Assembly: GCA_963693085.1 (NCBI GenBank)
Contig: OY856410.1
Coordinates: 1,394,554,363-1,394,618,362, forward strand
Reading direction: 5' to 3'
Length of the DNA stretch: 64,000 bases
Origin: Alisma plantago-aquatica
Taxonomy: Eukaryota; Streptophyta; Magnoliopsida; Alismatales; Alismataceae
Part shown: positions 34,864 to 46,299 of the stretch, one piece after another
Layout of the letters: each line of letters starts with the position of its first letter
Position numbering within the stretch: position 1 is the first letter of the stretch
Made by a program: the position numbers and the translations under genes
Notes under the pieces: model-generated
Told to the model about the DNA's origin: nothing
The model's database searches: none
The model's input: only the letters and a program-made list of their open reading frames with translations

Positions 34864-35257
34864 GTCAGGCTAGAATACACTCGAGTGTACAGATCATGCC
34901 GTACACCCCAATGGTGTTTGCCTATCTAGACCATGTTTTTTCAAAATCTAATCCATTGATCTTCATGGTTACAATAATAATAGGTCACATATAAAATTTG
35001 AACTCATTTGGATGAGGGTAAGTCACTCATCCAAGGACAACAAAATCGACGCACAAAATTAATTTGAAATACATGATTTTTGCCTCCTTGAGATGCACGA
35101 CCTATAAGTGTCCAAATGAGCTAAAATTTATTATATAGTATGTTCTTATGATAATTAAGAAGATCAACGGTTTAGATTTTTCAAAAATTTACAACATCTT
35201 CAAAAATGACTGAGGTGTACGGTGCCTCCGGTACACTCGAGTGTACACTAGCCTGAC
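34864..35257. mobile_element. Micron-like element 2 (394 bp)
   Basis: Same ends (GTCAGGCTAGAATACACTCG; inverse GTCAGGCTAGTGTACACTCG) and collinear interior (GATGAGGGTAAGTCACTCATCC) as element 1, with moderate divergence. Confidence 0.72.
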
Positions 35258-35260
35258 TCT

Positions 35261-35264
<4 letters not shown>

Positions 35265-35337
<73 letters not shown>
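35265..35337. repeat. (TA)n microsatellite, ~73 bp
   Basis: Separates Micron-like elements 2 and 3. Confidence 0.97.
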
Positions 35338-35340
<3 letters not shown>

Positions 35341-35672
35341 AGGCTAGAATACACTCAAGTGTGTTTGCATATCAAGACTATTTTTTGCAAAATGTAAACC
35401 ATTGATTTTCACCTTCATACTATAACTAGGCTACATACAAATTTTGAGCCCATTTGGATGAGTGTAAGTCGCTCATCCAAGGGCAACGAAATCGACGCTC
35501 GAAACTAATTTAAAATGCATAATTTTTACGGTATTCATAACATGAGCTATATATATCCAAATGCGCTCAAATTTTGCGTATGAATTGTTTACAAGATGTT
35601 TAAGAAGATCAATGGATTAGATTTTCAAAAAAAATATTGCATCATGAAAAACTACTTGAGTGTATTCCGCTC

Positions 35673-35675
<3 letters not shown>
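35338..35675. mobile_element. Micron-like element 3, truncated
   Basis: Very close to element 1. Near its left end ~30 bp are missing, explained by recombination between two AATACACTC-AGTGT words present in element 1. Its right terminal repeat is missing: the sequence stops at CGCTCCGGA and passes into (TA)n. Confidence 0.7.

Positions 35676-35753
<78 letters not shown>
35676..35753. repeat. (TA)n microsatellite, ~78 bp
   Basis: Pure AT alternation between the truncated Micron-like element and the first duplicated gene tail. Confidence 0.97.
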
Positions 35754-35754
<1 letters not shown>

Positions 35755-35756
<2 letters not shown>

Positions 35757-35969
35757 AAAGTCTCTGGAGCAAATTCAAGTGTTGCGTCCTGGTGGAGAGG
35801 TTTGTGGTAAGGCGGCTGGATGGAGCCGTCGTCTTGACGTGGGAATTCAGGCTCACTGATAAAATTAGTTGTTTATGGGAGTAGAGACGTTATGTAACTA
35901 AATGAACGTATGATTAGTGAAATAAGTGGATAACACGTCCCCCTTTCTCGTTGGGAGTGAATGATCATT
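35755..35969 (+). pseudogene. Duplicated DUF1262 gene tail, copy 1
   Basis: Begins at AAGTCTCTGGAGCAAATTC, i.e. the last ~41 codons of the parent gene, and continues through stop and 3' UTR to GAATGATCATTT. The coding part is still open and ends SCLWE (parent SCIWE). No promoter or start. Confidence 0.85.
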
Positions 35970-36230
35970 TGCTACGTCCTGGTGGAGAGGTTTGTGGTAA
36001 GGCGGCTGGATGGAGCCGTCGACTTGACGTGGGAATTCAGGCACACCGGTAAAATTAGTTGTTTATGGGAGTAGAGACGTTGGTTCTGTAACTAAATGAA
36101 CTTATGATTAGTGAAATAAGTGGATAACACCACCCCCTTTCTCGTTGGGAGGGAATGATCATTTCATCTTGTACAATATTATACTCAATAAGATATAATT
36201 AACAAAATACCAAATATATATATATATATA
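35970..36230 (+). pseudogene. Duplicated DUF1262 gene tail, copy 2
   Basis: Directly abuts copy 1. It begins slightly later in the gene (TACGTCCTGGTGGAGAGG) and runs further into the 3' flank, to the AACAAAATACCAAATA word and a short (TA)n. The MULE inserted at its right edge. Confidence 0.85.
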
Positions 36231-37071
36231 GTCATTTATTCGTTGCCCGTGCGGGTAACTGTCGCTACCAGCTCAAATGATGTGGTGGCATCTACCCCTA
36301 ATTACTTGCAACTTTAACCCTACGTGAGTTAACGAGAAAAAAAACCAAATTAGCGGATTTCACATTTCAGCCATCTTCTCCACGTGCACTGCTCTGCCGC
36401 CGGCCTGCTCGATCGCATTTATCCGCCCATCTGCCGCTGGACGTCCTGCTACCGTCCATCCGTCGCTGATTCCGCATTCCGTGACGATTTTTTATGTGCA
36501 TTTACAGTTCTTGGTCATCAATCCCTATCTGCATCTCGATACCTGAATAGCAAGAACGACTTCCCCAGTTATCAGTTTTTGTAGAGGAGGACGACGAAGG
36601 TGTATTTTCATAGATTTGAACATTCTTTGACGTTCGTCGGAGTATCCGGTGAAGATATCGATCTTCACCAGGTCAAATCCACGCTCCAAACCTACTGTTG
36701 TGAAGCTCACGCCGTTGAGGAGGAGGGAGGGGATGGGAGAATTCCCTGATCTATCTGCATTTTAGGAGTAGCAGTTTTTTCAAGCTACAACCAGGTAGTT
36801 TTGTATTCTCTTCGTCACTTCAATCAGTTATACTCGTTTTCTCACTTTTTCATCATCACAATGTGTATTCATCTCTCTGTCTTGTATGTGGGAAAGAAAC
36901 CCAATTTTGTGTCTGCATTTTTCGTTTTTGAAGTAGTAATTGTCATACATATTTTTATGTTTCACATAGTTACTCTTTTGTTATATGTGGTTATTCTTCA
37001 GACTGATAGAGTTACTCTTTGGTGTTTCAGGGTTACTCTTCTGTCTTGCAGAGTTACTCACACACGCTGTC
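36231..37071 (+). other. MULE left end and 5' leader of the transposase gene
   Basis: Contains the left terminal repeat, a GC-richer stretch (36370-36730) and then five GTTACTCT-like words just before the start codon (36970-37055). No gene. Confidence 0.6.
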
Positions 37072-39300
37072 ATGGATCCCAGCCTTGATACAGATGTTGC
37101 TGATGCAAGTGTCGGCGGTGACAATGATAATCCTCATTCTTCTCCTTCTGTTGGTGCTTCCACTCTGACCCCAGCTGCAGTCCCTAGAATTGGTCTCCAG
37201 TTTGGAAGTTTAGATGAAGCTATCTCCTTCTATTCTAGCTACACTGGCATGATTGGTTTTAACATCAGGAAAGACGAAAACAGGTATGAATGGGGAACTA
37301 AGATTCTGGTTGCCAAAGATCTGGTTTGTGACAAACAGGGTAAAATCGGCCATTCTAAGAGGTCAAGAGGGATTCTGAGCCCTGTTTGTGATGAAGTGGA
37401 TAACTTGCAGGATAATATGTCCAAGAAGCACAGGCGTTCTGTGAAGAGGTGTGGTTGTAGATCCATGATCCGGTTCACACTGGATAAGTCCTCATCCATG
37501 TGGGTTGTGACTTCCTTTGTTGAGGAACACAACCACGATCTTGTTGACGATGCTCATCTCCATTACCTGAAGTGTAACTCATCTCTTGATGAAACTCAAA
37601 AAGAGATCCTTTCTTCCATGAGCCAAGCTAACATACATGTATCGAGACAAATTGCATTGATAGCATCCGATTCTGGTGGCTATAAAAAGCTGACATTTAC
37701 CAGCAGACAAGCTCATGGACACATCAGTAGCAAGAGGAAAGAGTCGGCCAAATACGACGTCAACATGGCTTTGGATCGCTTTGCTAGGTTTAAGGTCCTT
37801 GATCTGAAATTCTTCTATACCTACCAAAACGATCTTGATTGTTTCCTGACTCATTTGTTTTGGGCTGATCTTGTCTCCGTTGAAGACTGCGGGTTGTTCG
37901 CTGATGTGATTGTGTTTGACACCACCTACCGCACCAACAAGTATTTGATGGTTTTTGGAATGTTTGGTGGTGTTGATCACCATCGCAAGACAGTGTTGTT
38001 TGCTTCAGCTTTGTTGGTCGGTGAGAAGTATGACTCCTTTGTCTGGGTTTTCAAGTAGTACTTACTTTGTTTTGGCAAAGAGCCAGTTTCCATCATAATC
38101 GATCAGGACCCTGCTATGAATGTTGCTATCATTACTATTTTTCCAAATTGCAAGCATCACTTCTGCAGCTGGCACATCCTACAGAAGCTTCCCTCTAAGC
38201 TTGGTGGTGTTCCTAACAAGGACCAGATCATAAGCTCCTTGAATGATTGTATGTGGAACGTGGATGATGTCGACATTTTTGAAGAGAGGTGGGATTCTAT
38301 AGTTCAAGAGAATGATCTATTTTCCATTACTTAGCTTTCTTATATGTATGCGATGTGTTGGGATTAGGTTTCGTGCTATATGCAGTCTTCTTTCTTTGCA
38401 GGCATGAGGACAACTCAAAGGAGCGAGAGCCTGAATGCATTCATTAGAAGCCATGTGAATAGTAGGAAGACTCTCTTTGAACTTGTATGTTCCTTGGAGA
38501 CTGCTTACTCTCATGTGCGGGAGATTGAAAATTTCAAAGACTTTGACGACGAGTACAATAAACTCCCTTTGTGATCACTGTGGTCTCTGGAGGAGAAAAT
38601 GAGAGGTATATACACCAAGTCCATCTTTAAGATCTTTCAGTCTGAGGTTCATCAAAGCAAGGTCTACAATGTAAAGGAAGCTTCAGAAGAAGGTGTCTTT
38701 GAGGTGTATCGTGTCGGTGGCCTTGGATCTCCCCATTTCTTGAAGAAAGAGTCGTCTAATGAGATTGTTTCGTGCAATTACTTCATGTTGGAATTCAAAG
38801 GTATCCCTTGCAGGCACATCCTGTCTTATTTGAAGAGTCGTGACTTTTGCACTCTTTCTGAGCCATACATACTGAAGAAGTGGACCAAAGGGTAAAAAGA
38901 ACACCCTTTTCTTTTTGGCAAAGCGTCAGTTAAGCATCCATCCACTGGGAGGACACTTCAGCTTGTTTCTGCCTACAATTCGATTGCCAACATAGCGTGT
39001 AGGAACAACACTATAGATCTTTGCCATGAAAAATTGTTAGCTTTGTGAAAGGAGCTCTTAGACTTGGATCTCAGTGATACTGGTGCATCTGTTGGTGTAA
39101 CCGCTTCTAATACAACTTCTTCTTCTACTATCAAGGTCCATATATCTAGTATCTACAAAACTAAGGGGAGACCTAGATCGACCGATGTGAGATTTAAATC
39201 TAGAGTTGAGATTACCCAGTCTAAAAGAGAGAGGCAGTGCAAGAATTGCTTAGAGTTTGGAGTTAACCATGATAGCAGGAACTGCCCTATGAAGAAGTAG
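37072..39300 (+). pseudogene. FAR1-like MULE transposase, single frame broken only by stops
   Basis: A 742-codon frame. FAR1 DNA-binding domain: residues ~45-150, FGSLDEAISFY to EEHNHDL with CGCRSMI. MULE transposase core: FDTTYRTNKY (first Asp, residue ~285), IIDQDPAM (second Asp, ~345), FCSWHIL and TTQRSESLN (Glu, ~448). SWIM-like zinc finger: FKGIPCRHIL, ~580, where the first C-x-C pair reads C-N-Y. C-terminal CCHC knuckle: CKNCLEFGVNHDSRNCP, ~725. About seven in-frame stops (38056, 38332, 38365, 38572, 38893, 39046) interrupt it, but no frameshift: segments on both sides of every stop share one frame. Two stops fall where family members have Trp. An active copy would cut and rejoin DNA at the element ends in the nucleus. 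This one is dead as written. Confidence 0.9.
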
Positions 39301-40980
39301 TCCATTCTCCAGGGATACTCTTTCTGGACTCTGTGTTGTTGTTGTTTGCTGCTCAACAATTATTTCTGGTGTTGCTCGTGTGGTCTGTTGATGTTGGACC
39401 TGTATATTCATTATCTCATCTTGCTACTGCTATTTTATATTCTTTCGAGTTGCTGGTGCTGCTAGCTAACCCTTCTTTTCCAGCTACTGCTGTTGAATTT
39501 GGGGAGCATCCTGGTGCTGTTGATTTTGGGGAGCATCCTGGTGCTGCTAAGTGTGTTGTTCTTTTTTCTGTTAGCATGCGGTTGGAAGCCACTGCTGCTA
39601 CTGCTATTGATGGATGGTTGTCTTTTTTAGTGGAGTTTGTACTTGATTAGTGCGTGAGTGAGGCATATTTAAATCTGTAATGGGTTGTTCTTTTTGTGTA
39701 GTTTTGTGAAAGTGATTTTGTAACCCCCCATGTATTTCACTTGTGTTTGTAATCTATCTATGTGTTACTTTGAGCTCCAACAGTTGTACGTATACTTTGA
39801 ATATGTTACAAAGAATCTATTCTGATCATATGTTACTCTTTTGAAGAATATGTGTTTCTCTTTGTGTGCAATGGATACTCTTTTCTTCTGAAATACCTAC
39901 ATTTTTGGATTAGTACAGTTACTTTCATGTTTGTTCAGTTACTTACGAAATGTCAGTTTGCTACTATGTGGTTCACATACACTGGTTTCATGTTCTTGAC
40001 AAACCTTCATCCACAAGAGTTACTTTACAAAGTACAACAATTACTTTTTGAATGTTAGAGTTACTTTTTATATTGTCACAGTTACTCTTAGTGTTGTCAC
40101 AGTTACTCTTAGTGCTCTTACAATTACTCTTAGTGCTTTTATAGTTACCTTATGGATTACGAGTTCGCCACTCTTCTTTGTCAGTGAGTTCTAATACAGT
40201 TACCGTTTTTTTTTAATCGAACACTTGCTCTCATGCTCATACAGTTACTTTATAAGATGTCCCTGTTACTCTGTCTTTCCACATACATTGTTTTTGTGAT
40301 ATGAGTTTTACCTCTCTATTTTTAGAGTTACTCTTACAAAGTATAAGAGTTACTCCTTTGAATCAAATGTTTTTTTTCTAGACTATCATAGTTACTCTTA
40401 GTGTTCTTATAATTACTCTATGGGTTACGATATCATCATCACTCTTCCTCTTGAGTTAGTTTATTTTTTGGCAGGCTAACTGAAAGTATATATCTTCATA
40501 CAAAATCACAGCAGTTGTACATTCAAGAACACATCATTCAAAGCATAAAATGTTATATATTAAACCCATAAATACTCGTATTTACAATATGATTTAGATC
40601 AAATGTATTTTTTAGGTTTTTTGCAGCATACAAGTAAATGTATATCTCACAGCGGTTACACATCAAAACTCCAGAAGCAAATTGTTCAAGTTTTACATTT
40701 CAATTAATAACTCAGTATTTCAGCTAGAATTCAGCCATCTATCTAGGCTTGAAACAGCTTCTTCCTCCGTTCTCTTTTCTTCATGCACTTCTGCATCTGC
40801 TGCTTCTTTCTACTCTTCTTCTTGCCGCTTCTGACCTTCATCTTCTTCTCCCTTATTCTTCTCAGATGGACCTTCTTTGATGCCTTCATTTGCATCCTTT
40901 TCATCTGCTTGTACAGGTTGCAGCTTCCCCCTTGCCATCATTCTCTGAAGAATATCAGCCCTTATTATCGGCATGTCCTT
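39301..40980. other. MULE region between the convergent genes, with dispersed GTTACTCT words
   Basis: About 18 copies of GTTACTCT or close variants lie at 39830-40440, all in the same orientation. A short tandem duplication of TTTGGGGAGCATCCTGGTGC occurs at 39500-39545. No gene. Confidence 0.7.
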
Positions 40981-42109
40981 TTAGGTGAAGTCCATATGTT
41001 TTCCATTGACCAGGCATTCTAGGTACTTCATGACGAAGATCCCATAGTCAAGTGAGTCTTCTTCCTGTTGTGGGCACATCAGGTACTCCCGTTCCCACTG
41101 CGACAATTGGCTTCCTTTTTCTGGTGCACCCCTAAAGAATTTGTGCACAATACCCACCTGCATTAAAAAAACACAACTTTTATTAATCATCAATCAATGA
41201 ACATTAATCCTGTCAATCCACTACTAATAGAGTTACTTTTTATAGATCACTTACCCATCTAAGGAATTCCTTTCTTGACTTGCTATTTCCACTCATCGAG
41301 TTATAAGACCGGTGTGCTCCATCCCTGAAGCTTGCTTCATACAAGTGTCAGTGGCTGTCGTTGTTTAGTATGGTGAACACCGAGTCCACTGTGTCCCAAT
41401 CTTTCAATGGAATGTTGAAGAGTGGAGATAGCATGTCAATCTTCTCTAGGGTGATGTTCTCAACATCAAATGCAAGTTTATGCTACAAATGTAGAATTTA
41501 AAAATGCACATCTATAAGTTTCAGTTTGTGTATCTATTTTTGTTTTTTGATGTAATTTTGTATACCAATTTTGCTTTTCTTACCGAAGCATAAGTGCTCA
41601 TGTAGTGCCACGTCAAACCCTTATTCATCCGCTTGCTTGTGCTTGCCTTGAGCATCTCCACAAAGCAGTCCCAAACCTTAAAAAAACCACAAGCTTTCTT
41701 GTTTAGAAATCCAAATTATTTGTTTCAAAGAGTTACACTACATTCTTGTTTCTTATAGGTGATTGTATTATCTAATCTTTGTACAGGAGGGTAGAGAGGT
41801 CCATCCCCATGCACCAAGAGTCATCACTGAATCTCCATTCTCATTTTGACCTGCCAATCATTTTTATAGATGTTATACATATGAGTTGGATATTGAATAA
41901 GTAATGTTTTATCTTTGTACACTTGACAAAATAACCAAATTTCTTACATTTCTTCTATGTTGTCCATGAAGTGATGGACAATTTCCCTGGTTTCTTTTAT
42001 TTTGAAATGCTCAAAACCAATGAAATTTGACAGCTTGTGCTGTCAATAACAAAAGAGGAGTCCATGTTAGAATCAATCTTCATTTTCCACAAGTTACACA
42101 ATGTTGATA

Positions 42110-42280
42110 TGTCACATAGTTACTCTAGACTATCGTATAGTTACTCTTTATGTTCCTATAGTTACTTTACTAATTCATACAGTTACTCTAGACTATCGTA
42201 TTGTTACTCTTTATATTCCTACAGTTACTCTTATATATCACATAGTTACTCTACTATATCAAACAGTTACTCAAGTACTG
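42110..42280. repeat. Cluster of GTTACTCT words in an intron of the Ulp1 gene
   Basis: Eight copies in ~170 bp, spaced about 18-25 bp, all on the plus strand. Confidence 0.8.
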
Positions 42281-44719
42281 ATATACTTGAAAGGAGATGC
42301 AAACTTACCTTTTCCTCCCTCCTTTTCTTTACGTTCTTCTCTATTCTCCCTATTATGTGTTGTTACATCTTCTTCCTTTTTGTCAACCTTTTTCTAGGCT
42401 CCTCCTTCTTCCCTTCTTCTTCTTCGATTATTTTCTCTGGTTGTTCCCTTGTTTCTTCTGCATCTCGTGCAGACTTTCCTTGGTCAAAACTATCAGCTGC
42501 TTTTTCTTTCTTCTTCTCCTCTTCATCACTAGTTTTCATATCATCATTCTCATCTTATATTCCTTCTCTTCCACATACTTTCTTCTCAGGCTCAGCCTGC
42601 CTCGTTTCCTCAGTGTGTCATCCTTCTCCACACCTTCCTTCTCTACTTTGTCCGCCGTATCGACATCCTTCTTGAGAAGCACATCTGACATGTCTTTGGG
42701 TTCATCAGCATTCACTGAGGCAAACCCCTCAGCAAATTGTTCGAACCCACTAGCATGTGACTGTGCTTTGTCACCTTCATCTCCCCACTTTCTCTTTAGA
42801 TTTTTATTTTCCTCTTCTAGCTCAGTTATCCTTTTTTCTAGCCGTTTCTTCTCCCTCTACAGGTCAGTGAATGCCTCAACAACTATTTTTGTGCAGATCT
42901 CCTTCTACATCTTTAGCTCCTCCTCTAGTATGTGGATTCTTCTCTCCAGGGTGGAGTTCTCAGCAGTCACTCCTTTTTTGATAATTTCTTTGCTGGCACC
43001 TTATCTACCGTTGGCTTACTTTTTGCTCTTTTTTCCACAAGGTAGTAGGGCATGTCCTTCATTGTTCTTGCAACTCGCCAATCATCTCCCTAGTCTAGCT
43101 TCATCCTTTGACAAACATGTCCAAAAAAAAACAAAAATAATGTGTCACAATGCAAACATGTAGGATATGTTGTATATTAGCTTCGGTAACAAAGAAGAAA
43201 TATTCTTACATTCTTAGGGTCCACAACCCCTAAATCCATCAATTTCTCGACCGGTGCAACCTACTTCTTTATCCTTGGCTTGGCCATCTTCGTCATCTCA
43301 TATGCCCAAACCTGCATGTAACAGAGAGAAAATATAATGCATATGTAACTTCCCCCTAGTCATTATTGGAACAATGTAGATGAAAATAATTTTGTTCACT
43401 TACGCATAGACACATCACACACCCTGTTGTGTATAGGGTGGTTTTCCATTTCTCCCCTTTCCTCTTCAGTTGGACATTCTCCTTCAGCATCTTCATATTC
43501 TTGAAGATACTCCCATGCACCAACCTTGCTCAATTCATCTGCCTAGTGGCAGTAACATCATATAAGTAGTGCATTATGTAGATTGGTGTGCAATAGCTGG
43601 TGTCTGGGAGTAGGAATGTTGCCAGTAGGTGCAACATCCACGCACAACACATGTTCTGATAGTCCACTAGATTGTCGGTCTTGGCATATTCTTGTCAAAG
43701 CTTTGATAAGTTGTCCTTGTGCAGGACATCCTTTTCCCTTGACCTCTTTGAGGTCTCACCTTCATTGCACTATTTACCTGTCGCCCTGGAAAACTGTTGC
43801 CATATTGAGCTCACTATCTTAGAATTTTTCCTAGGTATTATATCCATACCTTTGTTGGGGATACCTAGAATTACCCTCACATCCTCAACGGTCATCCTTG
43901 TTTCCACCCCTTTGGCCAGCAAAAATCTGTCATCATCCACATATCTATCTATTAAATCCTCCAAAAGGCCTATGTCAATCGTAAGATTCGGCATCTTTAT
44001 CATGTTTGCAAAGGTCGTCGACCTCATCATTCTAAGCTGATTACTTGTAAACACCACACTGTTGTTGGTGGTGACGTAGCTCTTTATGTAACACTTGTGG
44101 TACATCATTTTGATTCCCACTGCAAACATATCAAAACTTACTCTTAGGTTTTTTTTGCTTATTACTTCTTAGTCAGTCAAGTTACTCTTAAATTTTTCAC
44201 AATTCATTATACGTGGTAGGTTGATCACATTTTTAAAGCTAATAATTTATTTTATAACAGCAATTTAATATACTGCAAGTAAGTGTCCTATGAGAGTAAC
44301 AGAAAATTAACACAATTATAAATCCATACAAGCTTACCTTCATCTGCCTTTCCTTTCCCCTTTCCTATCCTCTTCATTCTTTCCTCTTTTCCTCCCTCAT
44401 TGGTAGCCTTTTCTTTTCCCTTCTCTTTCCTCCTCCTTCTTTCCTCTTCACCTCTCTCATCAGCAGCCTTCACTTTATCCTTAGTTTCTTCGGCCTTCCC
44501 TTTCCCCTTCTTTTTCATTTTACTTCTTTTCACCTCTCCTTCATCCGCAGTAGCCTTTTCTGTCTCATTCTTTTGTTGATTTTCATCTATATTGTCATCA
44601 TCCCCTTTCCTTTCTTCTCCTGCATATGAACATAATTACTTGAAAAGTGTAGCCTTTAACTTAACAATATGGTTTTCCTAGTTTAACTGCTATATCTAGT
44701 GTGCGAGAACCTCTTTGTT

Positions 44720-44850
44720 TTGTAATAGTTACTCCAGCATTACTTCAGTTACTCTAGACTATCGTATAGTTACTCCAATGTTTTCATGTAGTTACTCTAG
44801 GCATTGTCTAGTTACTCTACTTCTTATAACAGTTACTCTTTCAACATGCA
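44720..44850. repeat. Second intronic cluster of GTTACTCT words
   Basis: About six copies in ~130 bp, in the same orientation as the others in the element. Confidence 0.75.
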
Positions 44851-45787
44851 TTGTTATTTTTTAGTTGAAATCTTTTTGTTTATGTTTTTCGTTTGTAATG
44901 TACATGCAAACACAAATTACCTCATCGTTCTTCGTTCTCCGCTTTGTCACATGGAGGTTCTTCAGTCTCGGTAGCTCCATTGCGTCCATTACCAGCAGTA
45001 GCCATCTTACTGCATTTTGCTCTTTTTGCTGAAGGTTTACTCGTTAGGGGATCTACAGCCCCTCTTTTGTTCCCTTTTCGTCTTGTCAAGAGTCTCACCA
45101 GCACCACCCTTCTCCCCTTCAGCATCCACTTCTTATCCAACTTCATCCGCTTCTTTGGCCATCGCAGCCCCTCTTTTGTTCCCTTTCTATTTCGTCGGAT
45201 TAGTCGTGTCAACACCTTTCTTCTCCCTTTCCGCACCCGCTTATTTTCCCTCTTCATCCACTTCTTTGGCCATCATAGCCCCTTCCTTATCCCCTTTCAA
45301 AGTACTCGGTGGTGTTGTATCCCATTCTATCTCCCCTTCCGCGGCCGCTACTTTTGCCGCTTCCTCTAGTTCTTTTGTCGTCTTCTCGTCGGCTTGATAG
45401 TGGTGTAATTTGAAGTCGTCGTCTTCTTCAATCATGGTCCTTAGATTCCTTCTCCACAGCGGCATTGTCGAGGTCTTCCGTGATGACATCTTCATCCTCG
45501 TCATCTCTGAAGAGGGTAGTTGCTCCGTAATTGAGATGCAGCGAGATAGACGAGGTGGAATCAAAGATGATGGAGATGGAATTTGTAGTCAGAGCGACTG
45601 GAGATGGAGGAGGTGGGGATGGAGGGGTTGTAGGATGTGGTCGCCGGTGCTTTTGTGTGAGAACGACAGTCATCGCAGGGCAGAGCGAGGGTTAGAACGG
45701 AGGTTTTGGGATTTTTTTTCGCTCGCTGTCTTTTGGGAATATTTACGACATGATGCCACCGCACCCTGCTACCGGGTAGCTTCCCCT

Positions 45788-45814
45788 TTGTTACCCGCGT
45801 AGGCAACAAAGACA

Positions 45815-45817
<3 letters not shown>
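45788..45817. repeat. MULE right terminal inverted repeat
   Basis: The inverse reads GTTTGTCTTTGTTGCCTACG then CGGGTAAC, matching 36231-36260. Confidence 0.7.

Positions 45818-45893
<76 letters not shown>
45818..45893. repeat. (TA)n microsatellite, ~76 bp
   Basis: Continuation of the tract into which the MULE inserted, ending in a short GA run. Confidence 0.97.
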
Positions 45894-45897
<4 letters not shown>

Positions 45898-45907
45898 GAG
45901 AGAGTGA

Positions 45908-46200
45908 CAAGTCTCTAGAGCAAATTCAAGTTTTGCATCCTGGTGGAGAGGTTTGTGGTAAGGTGGATGGATGGAGCCGTCGTCTTGACTTGGGAATTCA
46001 GGCACACTGATAAAATTAGTTGTTTATGGGAGTAGAGACATTGGTTCTGTAACTAAATGAACTTATGATTAGTGGAATAAGTGGATAACACGGCCCCCTT
46101 TCTCATAGGGAGTGAATGATCATTTCATCTTGTACACGATTATACTCAAGAAGATATAATTAACAAAATACCAAATATTACATATATATATACATATAGT
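45908..46200 (+). pseudogene. Duplicated DUF1262 gene tail, copy 3
   Basis: Starts AAGTCTCTAGAGCAAATTC and runs through the gene's stop and 3' flank to another short (TA)n. A TGG-to-TAG change breaks the first Trp codon. Slightly more diverged than copies 1 and 2. Confidence 0.85.
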
Positions 46201-46299
46201 TTCATTTTGTAAACATTTTTTAGAATGACACTTTTTGGATGAATACGTCTGGTTTTTGGATTCACTAGGCATAAACCTGTGGCACGGGTGCCTTAGTAG

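Larger units (their letters stand above)
40981..45480 (-). pseudogene. MULE-borne Ulp1 (peptidase C48) gene, minus strand, inactivated
   Basis: Multi-exon, read from high to low coordinates. Acidic/lysine-rich N-terminal exons (45435-44920 and 44620-44290). A conserved globular segment (44129-43770) with LEDLIDRYVDDDRF and MTVEDVRVILGIPN. Charged low-complexity exons (about 43130-42300). Then the protease: WCMGMDLSTLLY (about 41815), KVWDCFVEMLK (about 41670), VFTILNNDSH (about 41370) where the Trp after His is a stop, and the last exon with QEEDSLDYGIFVMKYLE (about 41050). In active Ulp1 proteases this motif is Q...DCG with Cys as nucleophile; here Cys is Tyr. Donor GTAATT at 44918 and GTAAGT near 41253 support the exon structure. 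Dead as a protease on this reading. Confidence 0.72.
36231..45817. mobile_element. MULE (Mutator-like) element, ~9.6 kb, with FAR1-type transposase and Ulp1 genes
   Basis: Short terminal inverted repeats: GTCATTTATTCGTTGCCCGTG on the left matches the inverse of the right end, where GTTTGTCTTTGTTGCCTACG is read; both continue into CGGGTAAC. Both ends abut (TA)n, so a 9-bp duplication of TATATATAT is plausible but not provable. Inside, a plus-strand FAR1-like transposase gene and a minus-strand Ulp1 gene converge, an arrangement described for Kaonashi-type MULEs that carry Ulp1-like genes. Both genes are broken. Confidence 0.8.

Noticed and set aside
42037..43163. Plus-strand Ser/Phe-rich ORFs of 212 and 288 codons
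   Set aside because: Antisense of the Lys/Glu-rich exons of the minus-strand Ulp1 gene and of the GTTACTCT repeats.
44944..45397. Plus-strand Ser/Pro/Phe-rich ORFs
   Set aside because: Antisense of charged low-complexity exons of the Ulp1 gene.
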